Positions 1 to 5,598 of a DNA stretch of 6,584 bases are shown one piece after another; the first letter of the stretch is position 1, and each line of letters opens with the position of its first letter. Position numbers and translations under genes: made by a program. Below the pieces are notes generated by a model that was given only the letters and a program-made list of their open reading frames with translations, was not told the origin of the DNA and did no database searches. The DNA is taken from assembly GCA_026387805.1 (NCBI GenBank), contig JAPLKY010000145.1:1-6584 (forward strand). The letters are read 5' to 3'. The DNA is from Candidatus Krumholzibacteriia bacterium (GTDB taxonomy: Bacteria; Krumholzibacteriota; Krumholzibacteriia; Krumholzibacteriales; Krumholzibacteriaceae).

Positions 1-13
1 TCCGCAGCTGACA

Positions 14-53
14 GCCCGCCTACGGGCGCGGAAACGAGGGCCCGCCGCCGGGC
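14..53 (-). repeat. Two tandem hairpins with identical arms downstream of the S9 peptidase
   Basis: On the minus strand, GCCCG/CGGGC stems with 4-base loops occur at 53-40 and again at 27-14, starting 16 bases after the peptidase stop codon. They could slow or end transcription or protect the 3' end, but no T-tract follows either of them. Five-base GC stems are common by chance in GC-rich DNA. Confidence 0.3.
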
Positions 54-69
54 ACGGCCAGAGTGCGGC

Positions 70-2655
70 TCACTGCGGCTTGAGATAGCGGTCGAACCAG
101 GCCTGGATCGTATTCGACCAGACGACACGCTTCTTGTAATCGAGGATGAAGTGGTCCTGCCCGTCGAATTTGATGTATTCCACGTTCTTGCCGAGGAGCT
201 TGAGCGCCGTGAACATCTGCTCGCTCTCGCCCGGCGGGACGTTCGTATCGCTCCAGCCGTGGAGGAGAAGGAGCGGCGTCTTGATTTTGTCCGCGCTGAA
301 GAGCGGGCTCTGATCGACGTAGATGTCTCGCCTGTTCCACGGGAAGCTGTTCGCGGCGGCGACGGCGTTGTAGCCGTATCCCCAGTAGCCCTCTCCCCAG
401 TAGCTCGTGATCGAGCTTATCCCGGCGTGCGAGACGGCCGCGGCGAACATGTCGGTCTTTGTGACGAGGAGCTGCGTCATGAAGCCGCCGTACGAGGCGC
501 CGATGCAGCCGAGCCTGGTACCGTCGACGAACGGGTGCGCCTCGACGAACTTCCGCGTTCCCTCGATGATCTCGCCCGCGACGACCTTGCCCCAGTCGTT
601 CACGTGGTACGCGGAGAACTGTTGCCCGTATCCGGTCGCTCCGCGCGGCTGGAGAACGTAGACCACGTAGCCCTGCGCCGCCCAGAGATTTCTCGGGGAG
701 CGCCCGCCGTACGCGCGGTTCACCGGGGAGGTGCCCCCGTAGTAATAGACGATGCACGGGTATTTCTTCTGAGGATCGAAGCCGGGCGGCAGGTAATAGC
801 AGCCGTCGATCGTCTTGCCGGCCGAGCTCGTGAAGCTCCAATCCTCGACCGCGCCGCGGCCGATATCGGCGAAGGTTTCGGCGTTGGGATCGTAGATCAT
901 TCGCGAGACGCCCCTGGCGAGATCGATCGCATAGAGCCGCGGCGGCGCCGTCGCGCTCGAGCCGACGCCGGCGGCGACGAGCTTGCTCCGCGCGACGTCG
1001 CCGTTCTCGGAGACGTCGAATCCCGTCTCGATGCGTTCGAAGGTCTTCTTCTTCGGGTTGCAGCGGAAGAGGCCGGTCTTTGATCCGACCTCGGCGGTGA
1101 TGTAGATGTTCCCGTCGACCGCTGACCACGCGGCGTCCTGAACCGCGGGATCGAAATCGCGCGTGAGGGGCTCCGCCGTCTTCGTCGCGACGTCGAACAC
1201 GTAGAGCTGGCCGTCGTAATCGTTCGGAATCATGCCGTCGCTCACCTTGAGCCCGATGTTCCCGAATGCGGACGGCCCCGAGCCGATGAGAATCTTCTTT
1301 CCGTCGGGGGAGAACGAGGCGCTGTTCAGCCAGCGCCCTTTCCAGAGCGAGTCCACGCTCTGATCCTCGAGATTCATGATGAAGAGGTCCGTCGCGTCGT
1401 AAGGTCTCTGCGAAAGGTCCTCGTATCTCCTCGAAAGAAGAACGTGCTTTCCGTCCGGATGGACGTCGTAGATATTGGTGCTGTGCTTTCCGGCGGTGAG
1501 GCGGCGCGTCTCTCCGCCGGGGACCGTCGTGACGTACAGGTACGAGCGGTCGCCGCTCCCTTCCTGCCGGTCCTCGATCGTCGTCAGATGCTTGAGCCCC
1601 CGCTTGTCCGGCTCGGCCTTTTCCGAGACCGTGTAGACGATGAACGACCCGTCGCGTGACCAGAGGTAATCGTCGAGGTTCTTGACGTTCTCGATGATGG
1701 TGCCGCATTCGCCCGTGTCGAGATCGAGCAGCACCAGCGTCCGCGTGTCCTTGTCTCCGGCGGTCACGTACGAGAGCCGCTTTCCGATCGGCGCCCATTG
1801 GAGGTTGAACATCCGGTCGACGTCCCTGATCGTGCGCTCGAGCGAGCCGTCCTTCATCCGGCGTATCTCGATCCAGCTCTGCCGCTTCTCGCTCGCCCGC
1901 GGCTGCAGGCCGACGCTGATCGCGACGAGGCTGCCGTCCGGCGAGACGGCGGTTCTCGCGATCTGATTGATGCAGAGAATCTCGTTCAGGGCGATTTCGC
2001 GTTTGGGGGAGAGCGAGACGCCGATCGCTCCGTCCGGGCCGCCGCCCGCAAGGGATACGTCGATGCGCCAGTCCGCGGCGGCCGAGTCGGCGGCCATGCG
2101 GACGCTCTTCGCGAGGAGGAGATGCTTGCCCCGATCGAGCTTCGCTTCTCCCGATTTCTTCTCGGCGAGCCCGGCGGCCTTCTCGTTCATGACGATCTCG
2201 ACGCCGTCGATCGTGATCGCGAACGGATCGCTGGATCGCGCGCTCACGGAGATCTTCGTCCAACGCGGGACCTCGACGTAGGCGGCGAGATAGACGATAG
2301 CCGGCGTTTCCCCGCCGACGGGGATCGATACGCCGTTCGTATCGGCCGCGGCGCTTCGCCACGAGGCCTTCGCTCCGTAGAGAAGCGCCCGGGCCGACCC
2401 CAGAACCGGCTTTATCGCCGAAAGCGCAGTCTCCTCATAGGAGAGGAGCTTCGCGGCGCCGAATCTCTGCTTTTCCCCGGCGGTGAACGCAGGCAGCGGG
2501 GACGGGAATGGTCCCAGCATGAGCCATGTGTCGACGTGCGCCGTCTTCTCGCCGCCGCCGGCGGCCGCCGGCTTTTCGGCCGCGGCACTCGCGATCGATA
2601 GAATCATGAAGGCGCATACGAAGGCGAAAACGAGCATTCTGGCATTGCGTTCCAT
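70..2655 (-). CDS. Secreted S9-family (prolyl oligopeptidase/DPP-IV-like) serine peptidase with an extra N-terminal module
   Basis: An 861-residue exported peptidase that probably cuts short peptides outside the cytoplasm. Residues 1-26 form a signal peptide: Arg3 and Arg6, a hydrophobic core, then an Ala-rich cleavage region. Residues about 40-215 are a separate module opening with WLMLGPFP (44-51) and looking beta-sandwich-like. Residues about 220-590 carry TolB/PD40-type propeller repeats (SPDG, WSRDG, HPDGK, SFSPDGKK). Residues about 600-861 are the alpha/beta-hydrolase domain. Its nucleophile is Ser721 in GASYGG, its acid Asp803 in HGWSDTNVP and its base His835 in GQDHF. The 32-residue Asp-His spacing equals that of DPP-IV (Asp708, His740). 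The in-frame ATG at 2718 was rejected because this start has an AAGGA ribosome site 5 bases upstream and the promoter lies so close that 2718 would be essentially leaderless. Family assignment is firm; the substrate and the split between S9B, S9C and other subfamilies are not determined. Confidence 0.95.
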   Translation of the reverse strand: MERNARMLVFAFVCAFMILSIASAAAEKPAAAGGGEKTAHVDTWLMLGPFPSPLPAFTAGEKQRFGAAKLLSYEETALSAIKPVLGSARALLYGAKASWRSAAADTNGVSIPVGGETPAIVYLAAYVEVPRWTKISVSARSSDPFAITIDGVEIVMNEKAAGLAEKKSGEAKLDRGKHLLLAKSVRMAADSAAADWRIDVSLAGGGPDGAIGVSLSPKREIALNEILCINQIARTAVSPDGSLVAISVGLQPRASEKRQSWIEIRRMKDGSLERTIRDVDRMFNLQWAPIGKRLSYVTAGDKDTRTLVLLDLDTGECGTIIENVKNLDDYLWSRDGSFIVYTVSEKAEPDKRGLKHLTTIEDRQEGSGDRSYLYVTTVPGGETRRLTAGKHSTNIYDVHPDGKHVLLSRRYEDLSQRPYDATDLFIMNLEDQSVDSLWKGRWLNSASFSPDGKKILIGSGPSAFGNIGLKVSDGMIPNDYDGQLYVFDVATKTAEPLTRDFDPAVQDAAWSAVDGNIYITAEVGSKTGLFRCNPKKKTFERIETGFDVSENGDVARSKLVAAGVGSSATAPPRLYAIDLARGVSRMIYDPNAETFADIGRGAVEDWSFTSSAGKTIDGCYYLPPGFDPQKKYPCIVYYYGGTSPVNRAYGGRSPRNLWAAQGYVVYVLQPRGATGYGQQFSAYHVNDWGKVVAGEIIEGTRKFVEAHPFVDGTRLGCIGASYGGFMTQLLVTKTDMFAAAVSHAGISSITSYWGEGYWGYGYNAVAAANSFPWNRRDIYVDQSPLFSADKIKTPLLLLHGWSDTNVPPGESEQMFTALKLLGKNVEYIKFDGQDHFILDYKKRVVWSNTIQAWFDRYLKPQ

Positions 2656-2660
2656 GATAT

Positions 2661-2668
2661 TCCTTTCT
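2661..2668 (-). promoter_or_regulatory. Ribosome binding site of the S9 peptidase
   Basis: The minus strand reads AGAAAGGA followed by five bases (ATATC) and the ATG at 2655. The site fixes the start at 2655 rather than at the upstream in-frame ATG at 2718, which has no comparable site. Confidence 0.8.
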
Positions 2669-2726
2669 TCCGGCTTGATACCTCGCCCGCTCGACGGGCT
2701 CATGCGTAGAGGAGGCATTTCGGGGG

Positions 2727-2755
2727 ATTATAGCCGCTGCATGGGGAATATTCAA
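2727..2755 (-). promoter_or_regulatory. Sigma70-like promoter of the S9 peptidase
   Basis: On the minus strand TTGAAT (2755-2750, four of six matches to the -35 consensus) is followed by exactly 17 bases and then a perfect TATAAT (2732-2727). Transcription would begin near 2720 and give a leader of about 65 bases containing a small GCCCG/CGGGC hairpin (2685-2699). Two tandem near-identical 9-mers lie just upstream of the -35 box. The call rests only on consensus and spacing; the low local GC content raises the chance of a random match. Confidence 0.65.
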
Positions 2756-2761
2756 GAAGGA

Positions 2762-2779
2762 GTCATCGAGGTCATTGAG
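2762..2779. repeat. Tandem 9-base direct repeat upstream of the peptidase -35 box
   Basis: GTCATCGAG (2762-2770) is followed immediately by GTCATTGAG (2771-2779), an 8 of 9 match. Relative to a transcription start near 2720 the pair spans about -42 to -59 on the minus strand. That is where an activator touching RNA polymerase often binds. It could also be a chance duplication. Confidence 0.4.
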
Positions 2780-2908
2780 GCATTTTACAACAATGAGAAG
2801 TGTCTCTTTGCGTGATCGGTCCAGGAATGAAGAGTTCACTTATTGTAGTCTGGGTGAAGCGTTAGTAATTTGTGCAGGAATCCGGCGCACCTGGTTGGAT
2901 TCAATTTG

Positions 2909-2921
2909 ACAGTTATACTGT
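2909..2921. promoter_or_regulatory. 13-base dyad overlapping a possible -10 box before the exported unknown gene
   Basis: ACAGTTATACTGT has perfect 5-base inverted arms (ACAGT/ACTGT) around a 3-base centre. It overlaps TATACT (2914-2919), a five-of-six match to a -10 box, and ends three bases before the ATG at 2925. No good -35 box sits 16-18 bases upstream of TATACT. The TTGACA at 2906-2911 is too close to serve as its partner. This may be a repressor operator; no known family's site is recognised. Confidence 0.35.
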
Positions 2922-2924
2922 GGC

Positions 2925-3701
2925 ATGACAATCTGTATCCATCATCACGAGAATGAATGCCCAAAGAAGACTGCAAGGAGAAATGTGATCAGTTTGTTTA
3001 TTGCTATGATCGTGAGCCTTTCTGCCAGTACTTATGGGCAGAAAATCCCTGCAGATGTATGGAAGGCCGCCCGAGAAGGATTGAGGGACTTTTATTGGAT
3101 CGTAGAGATCGATTCTAAAGTGGTGCCGAAATATCCAGATGGTACTATCGTTCCCACTATTAAAGAGTCATATCTTGGTGTCCCATATAAGCAGCTAATG
3201 ATCACGGATGAAGCGATTCTGCAATGTGCGGATCCGTCGGATATTCTGAATACCTCGAGTGAAGATGGATACGTGTTCCCAGTTCTTAATGACGGCTCCA
3301 TCATTGCCTATATTGCGGTGAGGTTCTTGTATGTAGTCGAGCACGGCGTAAACGAATGGACTTCTGCTGGCATGAGACTCCAATCGGAGTATGAAAACAA
3401 GTATTATGAACTGTTGGAAGCGTATTCTCCTGCGGACGGCTATGTGGTGTTCGTCGCCTCTTGGGAGCATCCGTATGACAGATTCTTCATGGTCCAGGCT
3501 CCGGGGGGTGTTCTTCAAGTGTATCCTGGATCAAAGTTCATTGCCGATTTGCTGGATATGAGTGATACCCAAGCAAGATCGAACATGGCGGCAGACGCGA
3601 ATGAATTGCTGGTCCGCTTGAAGGGCATGAGCGCTAAGCATCTCGCCACGAAGCAAAGGCTAGAGAGGGAAACCAAGGAGTGGCAGCAGCAGATCAAATG
3701 A
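2925..3701 (+). CDS. Exported protein of unknown family in a low-GC island
   Basis: I do not recognise this family. The 258-residue protein begins with a long basic n-region (KKTARR, residues 14-19), then a hydrophobic stretch (about 21-34) and a small-residue region ending ASTYGQ. This reads as a signal peptide cleaved near 35-39. The mature part is mixed alpha/beta, acidic and aromatic-rich, with one cysteine and no visible metal or catalytic motif. The last 35 residues (about 224-258) are charged and helical, possibly a coiled coil. Hand-counted 60-base samples inside the gene gave 42, 45 and 52% GC against 62 and 70% in neighbouring genes, which suggests acquisition from elsewhere. The start is uncertain. 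The ATG lacks a ribosome site, whereas GTG at 2985 has AAGGAG four bases upstream but would remove the basic n-region. I keep the ATG for the intact signal peptide. It is divergent from the peptidase gene, with 269 bases between them. Confidence 0.75.
   Translation: MTICIHHHENECPKKTARRNVISLFIAMIVSLSASTYGQKIPADVWKAAREGLRDFYWIVEIDSKVVPKYPDGTIVPTIKESYLGVPYKQLMITDEAILQCADPSDILNTSSEDGYVFPVLNDGSIIAYIAVRFLYVVEHGVNEWTSAGMRLQSEYENKYYELLEAYSPADGYVVFVASWEHPYDRFFMVQAPGGVLQVYPGSKFIADLLDMSDTQARSNMAADANELLVRLKGMSAKHLATKQRLERETKEWQQQIK
2975..2980 (+). promoter_or_regulatory. Shine-Dalgarno-like AAGGAG before an alternative GTG start
   Basis: AAGGAG lies four bases before an in-frame GTG at 2985. If used, the exported unknown protein would be 238 residues and begin directly with the hydrophobic segment. 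The same bases encode the Ala-Arg-Arg of a plausible signal-peptide n-region, so the match may be coincidental. Confidence 0.35.
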
Positions 3702-3730
3702 TTTTCCCCGTTTACTGCCCATAAAGTACA

Positions 3731-3759
3731 TTGCATGGCGCCACGCATTTTCTTATTAT
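3731..3759 (+). promoter_or_regulatory. Candidate promoter for the thioredoxin lipoprotein-phosphofructokinase pair
   Basis: TTGCAT (3731-3736, three of six) and TATTAT (3754-3759, five of six) are separated by 17 bases. A start near 3766 would leave a leader of about 40 bases before the ATG at 3807. The -35 match is weak. The spacer contains most of the 3732-3747 palindrome, which could be an operator. Confidence 0.4.
3732..3747. repeat. 16-base near-perfect palindrome, operator or terminator
   Basis: TGCATGGCGCCACGCA pairs in seven of eight positions about its centre. Two readings compete. As a DNA dyad it covers the -35/spacer region of the candidate promoter for the next gene. As RNA it gives a short stem with a GCGC loop followed by TTTTCTT (3748-3754), 30 bases after the stop of the exported unknown gene, and so could be a weak intrinsic terminator. 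The sequence does not decide between them. Confidence 0.4.
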
Positions 3760-3806
3760 GTAGCGAAATACGAGGCGTCCGATCCGGTATTGAGCGGAGA
3801 AGGCCC

Positions 3807-4376
3807 ATGAAGAAGGCATATGCGCTGCCGGTCGCGGCGCTCTGCGTCGCGATCGCGATGGGCTGCGGCGGGAAAGGCGGCTCGAAAGAGCCATCGAAGA
3901 CCTCCGCGGACGCATCCGCGCGGGAGGGGGCGGGGATGTGGCTCCCCTTCAACGAGGGAATGGCGCTCGCCGCGAAAGAGAACAAGCACGTCGTCATCGA
4001 TTTCTACACGAGTTGGTGCCACTGGTGCAAGGTCATGGACCGCGAGACCTTTTCGAATCCGGAGGTCAAGAAATACCTCGCCGAGAACTTCGTCACGATC
4101 CGGATCGACGCCGAAAGCATGAAGGAAAAGGTAAGCTACAAGGGCGAGGAGATGACGCCCGTGGCGCTCGCGCGCACGTTCGGCGTGAAGGGATTCCCCT
4201 CTCTCGCGTATCTCGACCGGGATGGAGAGCTCGTGACGGTCATCCCCGGCTTCGTTCCCGCGAAGACCTTTTTGCCGCTTCTCAGGTATATGCAGAACGA
4301 ATGCTATAAGCAGCAGATGACGTTCGAAGAGTTCATGAAGAAAAAGGGCGAATGCGACACGACCGGAACGATATAG
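3807..4376 (+). CDS. Thioredoxin-fold lipoprotein with a CHWC active site
   Basis: A 189-residue thiol-disulfide protein anchored outside the cytoplasm. Residues 1-20 form a lipoprotein signal with a basic start (MKK), a hydrophobic core and IAMGC, so Cys20 is the likely lipidated residue. A Ser/Lys/Ala linker (about 23-43) precedes the thioredoxin domain (about 44-165). That domain has beta strand VVIDFY, the redox motif Cys71-His-Trp-Cys74 followed by KVMDRETF, and the cis-proline loop GFPS (Pro131). The CxWCKVM-RE-F pattern is that of the Thioredoxin_7/DUF255-like group, related to the DsbD C-terminal domain. Two further cysteines (166, 183) lie in the C-terminal tail. The start at 3807 was chosen over the in-frame ATG at 3735 because it has GGAGAAGG upstream and a proper signal peptide. 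The redox partner and direction (reductase, oxidase or isomerase) are unknown. Phosphofructokinase follows after 31 bases. Confidence 0.9.
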   Translation: MKKAYALPVAALCVAIAMGCGGKGGSKEPSKTSADASAREGAGMWLPFNEGMALAAKENKHVVIDFYTSWCHWCKVMDRETFSNPEVKKYLAENFVTIRIDAESMKEKVSYKGEEMTPVALARTFGVKGFPSLAYLDRDGELVTVIPGFVPAKTFLPLLRYMQNECYKQQMTFEEFMKKKGECDTTGTI

Positions 4377-4407
4377 ACACCATTGGATCGCAGGGAAGGA
4401 GACTGAT

Positions 4408-5496
4408 ATGAGGATCGGAGTATTGACCGGCGGCGGAGACGCGCCGGGACTCAATCCCGCGATAGCGGGGATCGTCGAGCGGGCGACGATGGACGGGTAC
4501 GAGGTTGTCGGGCTCAAACGCGGGTGGCAGGCGCTTGCGATACGCGAGAACGACAGACACGTCGTGAAGCTCGGTCCCGAGATCATCCGGGAGTACAGCC
4601 GTCTCGGCGGGAGCAAGATCCAGTGCAGCAGGACCAATCCGGTGAGCCCGCAGAACGACCGCACCGATATCGTCAAGGAGAACATGAAGAAGTTCAAGCT
4701 CGACGCGGTCATCGCGATCGGCGGCGAGGATACGCTCGGCGCGGCCGAGGTGCTCTCCGAACGGGGAGTCCCGGTGGTCGGCATTCCGAAGACGATCGAT
4801 CGGGACCTCGCGGGCACCGAATACACGCTCGGCTACGATACGGCCCTCAACGTCATCTGCGAGAGCGCGGAGCGGGTGGCGCACACGGCGGAATCGCACG
4901 AAACGATATTCTTCCTCGAAGTCATGGGACGGCACGCCGGGTGGCTCGCTCTCCGGGGCGGGGAATCGGCGTTCGCGGACGTCATCCTGATTCCGGAGTA
5001 TACCTTTTCCGTCGCGAAGCTCATGGAGGTGCTGAAAGAGAGGCAGAAAGAAACCGACGATCTGAATCTGGGCTTCGAGCACCGCTACAAGATCATCGTC
5101 GTCGCCGAGGGCGCTCATATCGAAGGCGAGGAAGCGGTGCGGCGCGACAGCAAGCTCGACGAGTTCGGGCATTACAGTCTCGGTGGGGTGGGGGATTACC
5201 TGAAGAGCCTCATGGAGCATGAGTTCAAGCACACGCGCTATACGGCGCTCGCGTACCTCCAGAGGGGCGCGCCGCCGTCGCAGCGGGACCGGCAGATCGG
5301 GCGGAGATTCGGCCACAGCGCCGTGGAGCTCGTCAAGGAAGGGAAGTTCGGACATATGGTGGCGGTGCAGCGGTCGAAGCTCGTTGTCGTATCGCTCAGG
5401 GAAGTGCGCAAATCCCCGCGCCTCGTCGACGTCGACAAGCTCTACGACAAGGAGCGGCTCAACGTGAAGATCGAGAACCCGCTTCTCGATACTTGA
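4408..5496 (+). CDS. pfp: 6-phosphofructokinase, probably pyrophosphate-dependent (group III, Amycolatopsis-like)
   Basis: A 362-residue cytoplasmic enzyme phosphorylating fructose 6-phosphate to the 1,6-bisphosphate, reversibly if pyrophosphate is the donor. The N-terminus has the phosphate loop LTGGGDAPGLN. IGGEDTLG places Asp108 where E. coli PfkA has Gly104, and GIPKTID places Lys128 at Gly124; this pair marks pyrophosphate users. Lys128 alone also occurs in ATP-using relatives, so Asp108 is the stronger sign. The catalytic base is Asp131 and the metal ligand Asp133. MGRHAG (173-178), Glu234 (AEG) and QRG (285-287) fit the sugar site. Oddities are Arg132 for Asn128, Thr166 where E. coli has phosphate-binding Arg162, and Ala288 for the second Gly of QRGG. 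Arg277 (E. coli Arg243) is kept. GGAAGGAG lies six bases before the ATG. Automatic pipelines may call this pfkA. It is probably co-transcribed with the lipoprotein gene upstream. The donor is an inference from these residues. Confidence 0.93.
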   Translation: MRIGVLTGGGDAPGLNPAIAGIVERATMDGYEVVGLKRGWQALAIRENDRHVVKLGPEIIREYSRLGGSKIQCSRTNPVSPQNDRTDIVKENMKKFKLDAVIAIGGEDTLGAAEVLSERGVPVVGIPKTIDRDLAGTEYTLGYDTALNVICESAERVAHTAESHETIFFLEVMGRHAGWLALRGGESAFADVILIPEYTFSVAKLMEVLKERQKETDDLNLGFEHRYKIIVVAEGAHIEGEEAVRRDSKLDEFGHYSLGGVGDYLKSLMEHEFKHTRYTALAYLQRGAPPSQRDRQIGRRFGHSAVELVKEGKFGHMVAVQRSKLVVVSLREVRKSPRLVDVDKLYDKERLNVKIENPLLDT

Positions 5497-5598
5497 CTGA
5501 CGGCCCGGAAACCGGAAGACGGATCGAAGAACCGCGCGGAAAAGCCGGCCGTTCCGGTATGAAACGCGGCGCAGATTTTCATGTTTGACGGGTGAGCG

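Noticed and set aside
20..2362. A 780-codon open frame on the minus strand, overlapping the S9 peptidase in another frame
   Set aside because: Its translation is almost only Arg, Gly, Glu, Ala and Asp with no domain, as expected from a shifted frame of GC-rich coding DNA. The overlapping peptidase frame has all family motifs.
2656..2718. N-terminal extension of the S9 peptidase to an ATG at 2718
   Set aside because: It has no ribosome site, would place 21 polar residues before the signal peptide, and begins at about the predicted transcription start.
2906..2919. TTGACA and TATACT as a -35/-10 pair
   Set aside because: They are only two bases apart, so they cannot form one promoter. TATACT alone was kept as a possible -10 box.
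3735..3806. N-terminal extension of the thioredoxin lipoprotein to an ATG at 3735
   Set aside because: It would bury the lipoprotein signal behind 24 residues, and the ATG lies inside the palindrome/promoter region. The ATG at 3807 has a good ribosome site.
3756..4826. Long minus-strand open frame opposite the lipoprotein and phosphofructokinase genes
   Set aside because: It is antisense to two genes with clear motifs and ribosome sites, and its translation shows no domain.
5497..5598. Terminator between the convergent phosphofructokinase and methyltransferase genes
   Set aside because: Only 4-base CCGG stems are visible, with at best a short CTTTT on the minus strand. There is no convincing stem plus T-tract on either strand.
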